Source: Marinobacter maritimus
GTDB lineage: Bacteria > Pseudomonadota > Gammaproteobacteria > Pseudomonadales > Oleiphilaceae
Direction: 5' to 3'
Length of the DNA stretch: 64,000 nucleotides
Assembly (NCBI RefSeq): GCF_007671675.1
Contig: NZ_VCGW01000002.1
Span: 248,001-312,000 of the forward strand
The notes below the pieces were generated by a model, which did not search any database, had not been told where the DNA came from, and worked only from the letters and a program-made list of their open reading frames with translations. Below are positions 9,088 to 18,449 of the stretch, one piece after another (position 1 is the first letter of the stretch; the number at the start of each line of letters is the position of its first letter). The translations under genes were made by a program, and so were the position numbers.

Positions 9088-9121
9088 AAAACCTATGACC
9101 TGCTCACAGGTCAAAGGTTTT
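9088..9121 (-). terminator. Intrinsic terminator after zinc-ribbon membrane protein gene
   Basis: On the minus strand a stem with 14 of 15 paired bases (9107-9121 with 9088-9102), a four-base loop and flanking A and T tracts directly follows the stop codon at 9121. The trailing TTTTATTGT supports an intrinsic terminator. The dyad also has TTGACC in it, but its geometry does not fit a MerR promoter. Confidence 0.65.
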
Positions 9122-9441
9122 CAGGAAGAAGGGCTTTTCGCCCGGAGGAAGGTGCCGCAACTTTTGCACTGGTCAGGTGCCATCAACTTGGCCTGCCAGC
9201 CAATCTTTTGACCGCAAGCCGGGCAGGCCAGACGCAGCTGCAGAATAATGATTGGCGTAATCAGCGCAATAATCAAAAAGCCGAGAGGGCCCCAGCCGTC
9301 ACCGCTGGAAAGCCCGAGCTGGCTGCTGAACACCAGAACAACAACGAGAGCCACAAACGCAAATATAAAATAGTTCCGGTTCCAGCGCTCCCAGCGGCGA
9401 AGCTTGCTGTCCTGTTCCGGCGTCAGATAACCCGTGGCCAT
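9121..9441 (-). CDS. Two-helix membrane protein with C-terminal zinc ribbon
   Basis: A 106-residue protein with two predicted transmembrane helices (about 24-42 and 51-70), followed by a zinc-ribbon made of CPACG and CKSCG (about residues 73-96). I do not recognise a named family. The start has an AGGTGAG ribosome binding site at good spacing. It lies between a GGDEF-EAL gene and the copper operon on the same strand and ends at a terminator. Function is unknown. Confidence 0.75.
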   Translation of the reverse strand: MATGYLTPEQDSKLRRWERWNRNYFIFAFVALVVVLVFSSQLGLSSGDGWGPLGFLIIALITPIIILQLRLACPACGQKIGWQAKLMAPDQCKSCGTFLRAKSPSS

Positions 9442-9500
9442 AAAATCTCACCTGAAAATTTAATTGCTACCATCGTTATGTTGGGGGTGGCGGACGGCGA

Positions 9501-11768
9501 TTACAAATCTGTACCGGCCGTTGCAAGCTTTTCGAGAGCGCCGCTGTCCAACGCTTTTTCCAGCTTTGCTACAGGAACAGGGCGGCTGATCAGATAGCCT
9601 TGAACCACATCACAACCTTGGCTCTTGAGCAAATCCAGTTGGGGTTGAGTTTCTACGCCCTCGGCAACCACTCGCAAACCAAGGTTGTGAGCGAGATTAA
9701 TCACTGCCCGGGTGATCACGGCATCATCATGGCGTTCCGTGATTTCGGTGATGAATGAGCGGTCGATCTTCAGGATGTCTACCGGGAAATCTCTCAGGTA
9801 GGCCAGGGAAGAATAACCGACGCCGAAATCGTCAATCGCCAGGTGCACGCCAAGCTCGTGCAGTCGCGTTAGCTGATCCAGGTTGTGCTCAATGTTTTGA
9901 ATAAAGATTTCCTCAGTCAGCTCAACTTCAAGCCGATTCGCCGGAATATCCTTGGCTTCCAGAGCATCGCGTATACGTTCGACCAGATTTTCGTCGTCCA
10001 GCTCGCGTCCACATAGGTTTACCGCTACGGTGAAGCTCTCGAAGCGGGTTCCCTTCCAGGCCGCTAACTGCCGGCAGGCAGCCATCACTACCCAGCGCCC
10101 GATATCCGCAATCCGCCCGCTTTCTTCTGCCAGCGGAATAAACGCAGCCGGTGGCAGAAGGCCCCGGCGAGGATGCTGCCACCGGATAAGCGCTTCGACA
10201 CTGTTGATTTCGCCACTCTTCAGGTTCAACTGTGGCTGGTAATAGAGCACAAATTCGTTATTGGCAAGGGCCTGGCTGAGGTCTTTTTCCAGCTCCAGGC
10301 GCATCACTTCCCGCTCCTGCATCCCTTCGGTATAGAACTGGTAGGTATTACGACCCTGTTCTTTGGCGCGATACAGTGCGATGTCAGCGTTGCGCAAGAG
10401 GATATCGGCGTCGAGGCCGCTATGCGGGTATACGGCAACGCCGAGAGTCGAGGTAATGCTATGGGCTTCATCCTGGACAACAAAAGGCGACTCGAAACAC
10501 TGCTTGATCAGCCCTAGCAGGTGAATGACATCATCAATATCTTCAACATGCTGTTGGCAGATCATGAATTCATCGCCACCAGAGTAGGCCACCGTGATAC
10601 ATTCATTACTTAACTGATTCAGTCGATCGGCCACCTTAACCAGAAGTTCATCACCAAACTGGTGTCCAAGCGAGTCATTCAGCATTTGGAAACGGTCGAG
10701 GTCCAGCATCACCAGCGCCACCTGCCGCATTTGGCGATCCGCAATATTCAGCGTATGGGCCAGATCCTCCATGAAGAAACGCCGGTTAGCCAGCCCGGTG
10801 AGCACATCGGTGGACTCCAGTCGCACCAGGTCTTTCTGAATGGTTTTGCGCTGTGCAATTTCCTCGTCCAGTTCACGCCGGGTTGTCAGTAGATCCTGAT
10901 TGCGCTTCAGCATGAGCTGGAGCAATAGGGTCGTGAGGCTGGTTAGCAGGCCCATAACGAGTAGGGTAACGAAGGTCCAGCGAGGCCAGGGGCTACGCTG
11001 TTTGTCTACCCATGCCGGTGATGGCTCAAGAGTCAGTTGCCACTCCTGGGTAGGAAGCTTCACCGGCACGGTGTAAGAGATGGGGTCTCCGGTGCTTTCA
11101 AAATCACCCAGCGTATAAACCGGGGCCCCTTGGCTGTGAATCTTTATCCGGAACATGGCCGACTCGCGGCTTGCCAACAGTTGGCGTACCAGAGTTTCCA
11201 CCCTTACCACTCCCGCCACGAAGCCATTATTATCTGGCCCGGTGTCGACCGGCGCATAAATGACAACGCCTTTGCCGCCCTGGCGCAGCTCTATCACTCC
11301 TGAAACGTCATAATTTCCGGATTGCCTGGCCGCCTCCAGAGCCATGAGACGCTTTTGATCAAACGCAGCGTTGAAGCCAAGCACGTTCTCATTGCCGGCA
11401 GCCGGTACCAGCCAGCGAATGATAAAATCACGGTCTATCCACTCGATGGCCTGATAGATGCGGAAGTCTTCCAGGTGATTGAGCGCATCCTCGCGCCATT
11501 CGCTCTCCGGCGTTTTCGGATCTATTGCCAGACGGCTAGCTATCCGCTCAATAGCATTGGTATGAACCATAAACTCCCATTCCAGGGTGCTGGCCATACT
11601 TCGGGCTTCGTTTTCAAGGTTGGCCTGTATTTGGCCTGTGTACTGGTGGATCAGGCCGTACCGGAGCCCCGCTGCCATGGCAAGAAAAACAAGGAAGATT
11701 ACGACAGGAACGGCGGGATGCAGCAGTCGCTTGACCAAGAGCCCAAATTTATAGGGGGGGTGTTCCAA
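9501..11768 (-). CDS. CHASE-type sensor GGDEF-EAL protein (c-di-GMP turnover)
   Basis: A 755-residue membrane protein combining a sensor with both cyclic di-GMP enzymes. Helices at about 20-40 and 264-286 bracket a CHASE-like periplasmic domain. The GGDEF motif is intact (397-401) but no RxxD inhibitory site precedes it. The EAL domain retains EAL (525-527), the DDFG metal-binding motif (646-649) and EGVET (703-707), so phosphodiesterase activity is likely. The listed start is a TTG with GGAG upstream. A run of seven C on the coding strand falls at codons 4-6, so the start region could be slippage-prone. Confidence 0.9.
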   Translation of the reverse strand: MEHPPYKFGLLVKRLLHPAVPVVIFLVFLAMAAGLRYGLIHQYTGQIQANLENEARSMASTLEWEFMVHTNAIERIASRLAIDPKTPESEWREDALNHLEDFRIYQAIEWIDRDFIIRWLVPAAGNENVLGFNAAFDQKRLMALEAARQSGNYDVSGVIELRQGGKGVVIYAPVDTGPDNNGFVAGVVRVETLVRQLLASRESAMFRIKIHSQGAPVYTLGDFESTGDPISYTVPVKLPTQEWQLTLEPSPAWVDKQRSPWPRWTFVTLLVMGLLTSLTTLLLQLMLKRNQDLLTTRRELDEEIAQRKTIQKDLVRLESTDVLTGLANRRFFMEDLAHTLNIADRQMRQVALVMLDLDRFQMLNDSLGHQFGDELLVKVADRLNQLSNECITVAYSGGDEFMICQQHVEDIDDVIHLLGLIKQCFESPFVVQDEAHSITSTLGVAVYPHSGLDADILLRNADIALYRAKEQGRNTYQFYTEGMQEREVMRLELEKDLSQALANNEFVLYYQPQLNLKSGEINSVEALIRWQHPRRGLLPPAAFIPLAEESGRIADIGRWVVMAACRQLAAWKGTRFESFTVAVNLCGRELDDENLVERIRDALEAKDIPANRLEVELTEEIFIQNIEHNLDQLTRLHELGVHLAIDDFGVGYSSLAYLRDFPVDILKIDRSFITEITERHDDAVITRAVINLAHNLGLRVVAEGVETQPQLDLLKSQGCDVVQGYLISRPVPVAKLEKALDSGALEKLATAGTDL

Positions 11769-11867
11769 GAAGCGCTCCGTTTACCAGAAGATCAATTCAT
11801 CAGTTTAGCGGCTGCAGACCGATCATAAATCATTCTTTCCGGAACGCCTATCTTGATGCCCGATGGA

Positions 11868-12305
11868 TCAGGCTCTGGAGCCGACTGCCGGAATACCCTG
11901 GCGCGGAATCTCCTGCTTGGGGCACTTATCCATCACAACTGTCAACCCTTCGGCCTCGGCCCGGGCCGCGCCCGCCTCATTGATAACGCCGATCTGCATC
12001 CAGATCACGGGAACCTTCTGCTCGATAGCCTGATCAATCACCGCGTCCGTGCGTTCCGGAGCCAGGAACAGCTCAACCATATCGACAGGTTCCGGCAGAG
12101 AAGCAATATCGGCGTAAACGGTCTCGCCCAGAATCTTCTGGCCGGCAAGGCGAGGGTTGACCGGAATAACCCGGTACCCATGCCCCTGCATGAACTCCAT
12201 GACTTCATGAGAGGGGCGGTGCGTTTTCTCGCTAGCGCCTACAAGAGCAATGGTGCGGACGCTTTCAAGAATAGCGCGCATCTGGTCGGGTTGATTGCTT
12301 GGCAT
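11868..12305 (-). CDS. YccU-type CoA-binding protein
   Basis: A 145-residue protein of the CoA_binding_2 family with a Rossmann-like nucleotide site (TIALVGASEK, about residues 17-26) and the conserved PVNPR and VIWMQIGV segments. Members bind CoA, but their cellular role is unclear. It sits downstream of folE-folX on the same strand, about 50 bases away, without evidence of a shared pathway. Confidence 0.85.
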   Translation of the reverse strand: MPSNQPDQMRAILESVRTIALVGASEKTHRPSHEVMEFMQGHGYRVIPVNPRLAGQKILGETVYADIASLPEPVDMVELFLAPERTDAVIDQAIEQKVPVIWMQIGVINEAGAARAEAEGLTVVMDKCPKQEIPRQGIPAVGSRA

Positions 12306-12356
12306 CGTAACGAACCACCTGTATTGAATTTACGCTATTGAACGATCGGTATTGAA

Positions 12357-12731
12357 CTACCGGTGCGCCTCAAGGCAGACAGACACCGACTCCGCATAGC
12401 GTAGCGCGTGTGGCTTGTCGATTTCCACTTGCGCCCACTGCACGGCTCCGTGCTCCATAACGATATTCAGCACCTCGTGGGTCAGGCGCTCAAGAAGCGC
12501 AAAGCGATTGCTATCCACGTGGCCTATTATCTGCTTGGTAATGGTGCGATAGTTGAGCGCTGCCGTAATCTCGTTCCGGTCGATCGCTTCTGTGGCATCG
12601 TAGGTCAGGCGAACGTTGATGATAACGTCCTGCAGATTGTTAATCTCTTCTTCCTTGATGCCTATGTACGCTCGCAACAGCAAATTCTTGATCTGGACTT
12701 TTGCCTTGTGGTTGCAGGAAACCTCTGTCAT
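12357..12731 (-). CDS. folX: Dihydroneopterin triphosphate 2'-epimerase
   Basis: A 124-residue T-fold pterin enzyme that interconverts dihydroneopterin and dihydromonapterin triphosphates. It has the family features [19 protein letters not shown] and the C-terminal [14 protein letters not shown]. It looks closer to FolX than to the aldolase FolB. It is 25 bases downstream of folE on the same strand, consistent with a tetrahydromonapterin route in which FolE product is the substrate. Confidence 0.88.
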   Translation of the reverse strand: MTEVSCNHKAKVQIKNLLLRAYIGIKEEEINNLQDVIINVRLTYDATEAIDRNEITAALNYRTITKQIIGHVDSNRFALLERLTHEVLNIVMEHGAVQWAQVEIDKPHALRYAESVSVCLEAHR

Positions 12732-12756
12732 ATCGCCTCCATCCGAACCGCTGTGA

Positions 12757-13326
12757 TCAACGATGATTGCTGATCAGATTAAGAAATTCTGACCGCGTTG
12801 CCTGGGATTTACGGAACTGCCCGAGCATCATGGAGGTTTTCATTTTCGAGTTCTGCTTCTCCACTCCGCGCATCATCATGCACATATGCTGTGCTTCGAT
12901 AACCACCGCAACGCCTTTGGCATCGGTAACACTCTCTACGGCTTCGGCAATCTGACGTGTCAGGTTTTCCTGGATCTGCAGGCGGCGGGCATACATGTCC
13001 ACAATGCGTGCAAACTTCGACAGGCCGAGAACGCGACCCTGAGGCAGGTAGGCAATGTGGCACTTGCCAATAAACGGCAGCATGTGATGCTCGCACATGC
13101 TGTAGAGCTCGATATCCTGAACCACAACCATCTCGTCCATCGCCGATTCGAATACGGCATTGTTCACGAGATCGCCAAGATCCTGCTGGTAGCCTCGGGT
13201 CAGGAACTGCATGGCTTTGGCGGCACGCATCGGAGTGTCTTGCAGACCTTCGCGGTTGGTGTCTTCACCCAGCCCGTTGATGATGGCGCGGTAGTTGCCC
13301 GCGAGGTCGTCAAGGAGTTTGGTCAT
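12757..13326 (-). CDS. folE: GTP cyclohydrolase I
   Basis: Converts GTP to 7,8-dihydroneopterin triphosphate, the first step to folate and monapterin. The 189-residue protein has the zinc ligands C78, H81 ([10 protein letters not shown]) and C149 (QHMCMMMRG), plus the conserved [10 protein letters not shown] segment. It precedes folX on the same strand. The zinc-dependent fold is complete. Confidence 0.95.
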   Translation of the reverse strand: MTKLLDDLAGNYRAIINGLGEDTNREGLQDTPMRAAKAMQFLTRGYQQDLGDLVNNAVFESAMDEMVVVQDIELYSMCEHHMLPFIGKCHIAYLPQGRVLGLSKFARIVDMYARRLQIQENLTRQIAEAVESVTDAKGVAVVIEAQHMCMMMRGVEKQNSKMKTSMMLGQFRKSQATRSEFLNLISNHR

Positions 13327-13523
13327 AGTGGTTTCCGATTCTCTTTATGGTACGAGCGCCAAAGCTTAAGCGAATTTGTTTGGCATCTCTACGGTTTACG
13401 ATGACGCGCTCAGAAAAGACCAGCACTCGTTCGCAGTTTATCAAACACAATTGCCTGCCTCTGGCGGGAGGGTCGGGTTTATTCTAAAGTCGCAGGCTAT
13501 GAAGGATCTATCGGGGACAGTGT

Positions 13524-14462
13524 GTGGAACAGCAGATACCGGGTATCAGGGAGGGAACGGCAGCGGGCGCTGGAGCGCTTGGGCTGGAAGAGTGGCAACA
13601 GGGCGGCAAATGGTTCACCTACGAGGGTCACGCGATATTCAGCCGCATGGCGGGCGGAGGAGAACCGCTGGTATTGATGCACGGATTCCCAACTGCAAGC
13701 TGGGACTGGAACCGGATCTGGCCCATGCTGATTCAGAACAACAACGTGCTGGCTCTGGATTTTCTGGGCTTCGGCTTTTCTGACAAGCCCCGGGAGCATG
13801 CGTACAGCATTGAAGACCAGGCAGATCTGGTGCAGGGACTACTGGAAGGCCTCGGCTTGGCGTCGGTGCATTTATTTGCTCACGACTATGGATGCAGTGT
13901 CACCCAGGAGCTTCTGGCCCGGGAACAGGAAGGGGTGTTGCCCTTTCAGATTGCCAGCGTCTGTTTCCTGAACGGCGCGTTGTTTCCGGAAGTGCACAAC
14001 CCGCTGCTGATCCAGAGATTGTTACGCAGCCCATTTGGCGGTTTGCTCGGTCGGGCTCTGACGCGGCGCAGCTTCGAGCGCAGCTTTCTGAAATTGTTTG
14101 GCAGCAAAAATCTCCCGGGCCAGCGGGATATGGACGATTTCTGGCACTTGCTCACCTACAACAACGGCCGCGGAATTCTGCACCACCTGATCCAGTTTAT
14201 GGAAGATCGCCGGTGTCATCGTCATCGTTGGGTGTCCGCGTTGCAAAATGCCAGGCAGCCAATGCGACTGATTTCAGGCTCGGCAGATCCGGTATCGGGA
14301 GCTGCGATGGCCCTGCGTTATCAGGAAATGATTCCTGAGGCCGATGTGGTGCAGTTGCGGAATGTCGGGCACTACCCGCATTTTGAAAGTCCCTGGGAGG
14401 TGTTCTGCGCTTACAGGGATTTTCGCAAACGCCGGTGCGACACCAACCCGAAATCTAGCTGA
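13524..14462 (+). CDS. Alpha/beta hydrolase with aspartate nucleophile (haloalkane dehalogenase/epoxide hydrolase-like)
   Basis: A 312-residue alpha/beta hydrolase with the oxyanion motif HGFP (53-56). The nucleophile elbow is AHDYG, making Asp121 the likely nucleophile as in haloalkane dehalogenases and epoxide hydrolases rather than esterases. A later Asp (SGSADPVSG, about 256) and His (VGHYPHFE, about 284) complete a triad. The chosen start is GTG with GGGGA upstream. Its end overlaps the convergent diguanylate cyclase gene by 8 bases. Substrate cannot be told from sequence. Confidence 0.85.
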   Translation: MEQQIPGIREGTAAGAGALGLEEWQQGGKWFTYEGHAIFSRMAGGGEPLVLMHGFPTASWDWNRIWPMLIQNNNVLALDFLGFGFSDKPREHAYSIEDQADLVQGLLEGLGLASVHLFAHDYGCSVTQELLAREQEGVLPFQIASVCFLNGALFPEVHNPLLIQRLLRSPFGGLLGRALTRRSFERSFLKLFGSKNLPGQRDMDDFWHLLTYNNGRGILHHLIQFMEDRRCHRHRWVSALQNARQPMRLISGSADPVSGAAMALRYQEMIPEADVVQLRNVGHYPHFESPWEVFCAYRDFRKRRCDTNPKSS

Positions 14463-15522
14463 CAATGGGCGTGGGAAATTCGTCCGGATTGCTGCTGTCT
14501 GTCGCAAGTTGGCGCGCCGCACCGACCACCTGATTACGCCCCCGGGATTTTGCGTCGTACAACGCCTGATCAGCGCGGTTCAGCCAAACGGACCAGGTTT
14601 CGCCTTTGCTTACCTCGGCAATACTGGCGCTGGCAGTTATCCTGATATCTTCGAGAAACGGCCGGGCACTAATGCTGGTCAGGAGCTGGTGAGCCAGAAG
14701 GTTGCCTTCTTGCTGAGTGGTCTCGGGCAGCACGATCATGAACTCCTCTCCGCCGATACGGAAAAGCTGGTCGTTTTCTCTGAGCCGATTGCGCAGCCGC
14801 AGAGCCATCTCTTTAAGAACCTTGTCGCCCGCGAGATGCCCCCACTGATCATTGATCATTTTGAAGTAATCCAGGTCCAGCAGGATCAGACTGGATACCC
14901 GATCATAGCGTTCCCGCATCTGAATCTGGCTGTTCAGAACATCGGCCAGCTGTGACCGGTTCAGGCAGCCGGTGAGCGGATCGGTAGTTGCAAGCCGGGT
15001 AAGTTCAGTCTGGAGTTTGCCGACCAGCCAGGAAAAAATCATCGAGAACAGGCAAGTAAGGCCGAGCGAAAAGGTAATGCGCCAGAAATCAGCCTCGGGA
15101 AACTTTATGAAAGAAACCACAGCCATAACGCTGACAAACACGACATTACTGGCAATAGCCTCACGCAGAGGTAACAGGAAAAACAGGGCTGAGGCGGCAG
15201 GGTAAGCCCAATATAAACCCGCGTGTCCGTTGATGGCCGTTGAGTAGGCGGCACAAACCACAGCCAGCAGAGGGAACAGGCGGCCCTTGAGGAAGTAGGT
15301 GCTGCGGAACCGCAACAGACCAATCACCAGAATGGCATTCACGCAGAAAAGAATCAGCAGGCTGGAGAGTAGGAAATGATGGTTTTGCCATTGCACGACT
15401 ACCAGCGGCGCCACAGCGATGAAGGCCCAGAAATGCAGGTGATAGACCAGCTGACGCTTGAAGCCAAGCACGGCAATCGTCGGATTGGTAGACCTGGAAT
15501 CGGTTAAGGGGAACGTATTCAC
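14455..15522 (-). CDS. Membrane diguanylate cyclase (multi-helix sensor plus GGEEF)
   Basis: Cyclic di-GMP synthase with about six transmembrane helices in its N-terminal half followed by a GGDEF-family domain. The active motif reads GGEEF and is preceded at five residues by an RxxD inhibitory site (REND). I prefer the GTG start at 15522 because GGGAG precedes it at six bases; the open frame extends to an ATG at 15624 with a poor ribosome binding site, which would add 34 polar residues. It overlaps the end of the hydrolase gene on the other strand. Confidence 0.85.
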   Translation of the reverse strand: MNTFPLTDSRSTNPTIAVLGFKRQLVYHLHFWAFIAVAPLVVVQWQNHHFLLSSLLILFCVNAILVIGLLRFRSTYFLKGRLFPLLAVVCAAYSTAINGHAGLYWAYPAASALFFLLPLREAIASNVVFVSVMAVVSFIKFPEADFWRITFSLGLTCLFSMIFSWLVGKLQTELTRLATTDPLTGCLNRSQLADVLNSQIQMRERYDRVSSLILLDLDYFKMINDQWGHLAGDKVLKEMALRLRNRLRENDQLFRIGGEEFMIVLPETTQQEGNLLAHQLLTSISARPFLEDIRITASASIAEVSKGETWSVWLNRADQALYDAKSRGRNQVVGAARQLATDSSNPDEFPTPIVS

Positions 15523-15723
15523 TGCATACTCCCGCTGTCTGGTTAGAGCCACTGCCGATCCTGAGTTTAAGTTTAGCACGGGTATTTGCCCGGCGATGCA
15601 CGAGTATTTGTTTATTGGCGCCATTAGTTTTGTTCAGTTGGCCCCTGGTACCTGGTTGGTTAAAATTCGGACCTTCGCTTTGCTGATTTCCATTCTTGCA
15701 GACATGCTGACGGGAAAACTGAT

Positions 15724-16806
15724 ATGACCGCCATTCATACTCGCGCCCCGGCGCTCACCATCCGTGCAGGCCGCAGAACCCTGCAGCGGCTACAGGAAAA
15801 ACCGCTGACCCCGGATGATGTGCACGTTATACCCGGAGCAGCCGGTGGCCCCAAGGCTCTTGGCCTTAGCGGCCTGGACAAGGCCATTTTTGGTGACTGG
15901 TTACCCCGTGTTGAACAGGAGCGCTCCCTTATTGGCTCGTCCATTGGCAGCTGGCGATTTGCCGCTATTGCGTCCTCGGATAACCCCCGGGCTCAACTTG
16001 CCAAATTGGCCGAACTCTACACCTCCCAGCGTTTCTCCAAAGGTGTCAGCGCTGCAGAGGTTACTCGTCAAAGTATTCTGTTCCTTGAAGAACTGATCGG
16101 TGGCCGGGAGGGTCACATTCTTGAGCATCCGTGGTACCGCCTGAACGTGGTTGTTGTCCGCAGCCTTGGCATGCTGGAGCCGGATACCAGAGCCCGCCTG
16201 AGTTTCGGACTGATGACTGCCATCAGCGCCAATATGGTAGGCCGGCGGCACTTGGGGCGTTTTATGGAGCGGGGCATTCTCCACGATGCCAGGCTGAAAG
16301 CGCCCTTGTCGCCACTGGCTGATTTCCACAGCCATGAGGTGCCGCTGAGCCGCGATAACCTGCTACCTGCGTTACTGGCATCAGCCTCTATTCCCATGGT
16401 GATGTCCGGTGTCCGGAATATTCCCGGCGCTCCAGAGGGTATATACCGCGATGGCGGGCTTCTGGATTACCATCTTGACCTGCCTTATGAGCAACCGGGC
16501 GTCGTTCTTTACCCGCATTTCGCGGATCGCATCGTGCCGGGCTGGTTTGACAAGACTCTGCCCTGGCGTCGCGGCGATGCAACTCGCCTGCAGGATGTGT
16601 TGCTGGTGGCGCCTTCCCCGGACTATCTGGAGCGCCTGCCAGATGGCAAGCTGCCGGATCGCAAGGATTTTGAAACTTACGCAGGAAACGATAGCGGTCG
16701 GGAGCGCTCATGGCGAAAAGCCATTGCCGAGAGTGAGCGTCTGGGCGACGAGTTTCTTGAACTGCTGGAAACCGGCCGCCTGCTGGACGTTCTCCAGCCT
16801 TTATGA
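15724..16806 (+). CDS. Patatin-like phospholipase
   Basis: A 360-residue lipid acyl hydrolase of the patatin family. The catalytic serine lies in GSSIGSW (GxSxG, about residue 73) and the partner aspartate in YRDGG (about 242), giving the usual Ser-Asp dyad. A glycine-rich stretch (PGAAGGPKALG, about 37-47) can serve as the oxyanion loop. No signal peptide is seen, so a cytoplasmic enzyme or secretion by another route is possible. It stands alone, convergent to znuB. Confidence 0.85.
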   Translation: MTAIHTRAPALTIRAGRRTLQRLQEKPLTPDDVHVIPGAAGGPKALGLSGLDKAIFGDWLPRVEQERSLIGSSIGSWRFAAIASSDNPRAQLAKLAELYTSQRFSKGVSAAEVTRQSILFLEELIGGREGHILEHPWYRLNVVVVRSLGMLEPDTRARLSFGLMTAISANMVGRRHLGRFMERGILHDARLKAPLSPLADFHSHEVPLSRDNLLPALLASASIPMVMSGVRNIPGAPEGIYRDGGLLDYHLDLPYEQPGVVLYPHFADRIVPGWFDKTLPWRRGDATRLQDVLLVAPSPDYLERLPDGKLPDRKDFETYAGNDSGRERSWRKAIAESERLGDEFLELLETGRLLDVLQPL

Positions 16807-16825
16807 CGGCTGGGGAGACGTCCGC

Positions 16826-17650
16826 TTAAGCAGAGCGCCTTGTTGAGAGCCGGCCAGCGCCGCCATAGACAACGAGAAACGTGACAAAGGCCGTTACCAC
16901 GACGGAGGGACCGGCGGGTGTATCGAGGTGCCACGACATGCTCAGGCCGCCTGCCACGGCAATAAACCCGAATACGACCGCCATGACAGCCATCTGTTCC
17001 GGAGTGCTGGCGAGCCTGCGCGCCGTGGCGGCCGGGATGATCAACAGTGCGGTAATCAGCAGAACGCCGACCATCTTCATGGCGACCGCGATCACCAATG
17101 CGAACATCAACATAAGCAACAGGCGCAAGCGCTCAACCGGTACGCCTTCCACTCGCGCCAGTTCTTCGTGAATGGTGCTCATCAACAAACCGCGCCAAAG
17201 CGCGGTTAACAGCGTCAGAATCAAAGCGGCACCGCCGTAGATCCACAGCAGGTCATTGCGATTCATGGCCAGCAAGTCGCCGAACAGCAAACCAGTCAGG
17301 TCGATTCGAACACCCGGCATGAAGCTGAGTGTTACCAGGCCGATGGCCAGAGCGCTGTGCGCGAGAATGCCCAACAGGGTATCGCTGGCGAGCGTTTTGT
17401 TGCGGGAAAACAGCATCAAGGCGATGGCCAGAATAACACTGGTAATAATAACCCCGAGATTCAGCGGAACACTGATCAAAAAGCTCAGAGCAATGCCCAA
17501 CAGCGCCGAGTGAGCCAGGGTATCGCCAAAATAGGCCATTCTCCGCCACACCACGAAACAGCCCAGAGGGCCGGCGATCAGCGCCACTCCAAGGCCACCA
17601 ATAAGCGCGCGCCAGAAAAAATCGTTCAGCAGGGCATCAATGATGGTCAT
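16826..17650 (-). CDS. znuB: Zinc ABC transporter permease
   Basis: The membrane subunit of the high-affinity zinc importer, with about eight hydrophobic helices over 274 residues and the ABC-3 family segment ARVEGVPVERLR that contacts the ATPase. I chose the ATG at 17650, which overlaps the znuC end by 14 bases and follows an AAGGG; a start 13 codons earlier is possible. It is the third gene of zur-znuC-znuB. The periplasmic binding protein gene znuA is not in this window. Confidence 0.93.
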   Translation of the reverse strand: MTIIDALLNDFFWRALIGGLGVALIAGPLGCFVVWRRMAYFGDTLAHSALLGIALSFLISVPLNLGVIITSVILAIALMLFSRNKTLASDTLLGILAHSALAIGLVTLSFMPGVRIDLTGLLFGDLLAMNRNDLLWIYGGAALILTLLTALWRGLLMSTIHEELARVEGVPVERLRLLLMLMFALVIAVAMKMVGVLLITALLIIPAATARRLASTPEQMAVMAVVFGFIAVAGGLSMSWHLDTPAGPSVVVTAFVTFLVVYGGAGRLSTRRSA

Positions 17651-18449
17651 GTTGACACCCTTTGTGGCTACCTTCTTGACTGTCGCCAAAGCTTATGGCC
17701 GGGCTGGAGTGGTCGCTGTCGACCACGTTGCCATGCAGGTCATGGCTGTGGTTGTGATGATGGTGGTATACCGCGAGAGCCTCCGCCACCGGCCGGCCGA
17801 AGGTTTCGACAAAAGCCGGGTCATGGGAAATATCTGCGGGATACCCGCTGCAGCATACGTGCTGGTTCAGGCAGATAACCTTGTCAGTTGCGGCCATGAC
17901 CAGATGCAGATCATGGGAAATCATGATGACGCCACAATTCAGCTCGTCCCGTAACTGGCGAATCAAATCGTAAAGCGCGGCCTGGCCATTAATATCAACG
18001 CCTTGGGCCGGCTCATCGAGTACCAGAAGATCAGGTTTTCGGGCCAGGGCCCTGGCCAGCAGCAGTCGTTGCTGCTCGCCCCCTGAAAGGTGATGCACTG
18101 AGGCGTCGAGCAGATGGCTGACACCGGTTCTCGCCAATGCAGATTCACACTCTGCCAGCGGCTGGCCACTGAGCAGCATGAAACGCCTGACGCTCAGGGG
18201 CAGCGTTGATTCCAGGCTCAAATGTTGGGGCACGTACCCGACAACCAGACCTTTTGTACGGATGATGCGGCCACTGGTTACGGTTTGAATGCCCAGAATG
18301 GCTTTGATCAACGTGGTTTTACCGGCGCCGTTGGGCCCGATAATGGTGATGATATCGCCGCGATACAGTGACAGGTTTACCCGGTCGACGACCGGCCGGT
18401 CACCAAACCGGACGGTAAGGTTTTCGATGGCAACCAGCGTGTCACTCAT
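17637..18449 (-). CDS. znuC: Zinc ABC transporter ATP-binding protein
   Basis: ATPase of the zinc importer. Walker A (GPNGAGKTT, about 39-47), the signature LSGGEQQR and Walker B (LLVLDEPAQG) are intact. The C-terminal tail of about 45 residues is rich in histidine, with a run of four HHHH and later HSHD and HDHH, suggesting zinc binding or sensing at the cytoplasmic face. It overlaps zur by 8 bases and znuB by 14, so the three are translationally linked. Confidence 0.95.
   Translation of the reverse strand: MSDTLVAIENLTVRFGDRPVVDRVNLSLYRGDIITIIGPNGAGKTTLIKAILGIQTVTSGRIIRTKGLVVGYVPQHLSLESTLPLSVRRFMLLSGQPLAECESALARTGVSHLLDASVHHLSGGEQQRLLLARALARKPDLLVLDEPAQGVDINGQAALYDLIRQLRDELNCGVIMISHDLHLVMAATDKVICLNQHVCCSGYPADISHDPAFVETFGRPVAEALAVYHHHHNHSHDLHGNVVDSDHSSPAISFGDSQEGSHKGCQHDHH

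Noticed and set aside
9088-9121. MerR-type operator/promoter for the copper operon
   Set aside because: TTGACC is present, but the dyad centre is about five bases too close to it and the -10 match is weak. A terminator right after the preceding stop explains the structure better.
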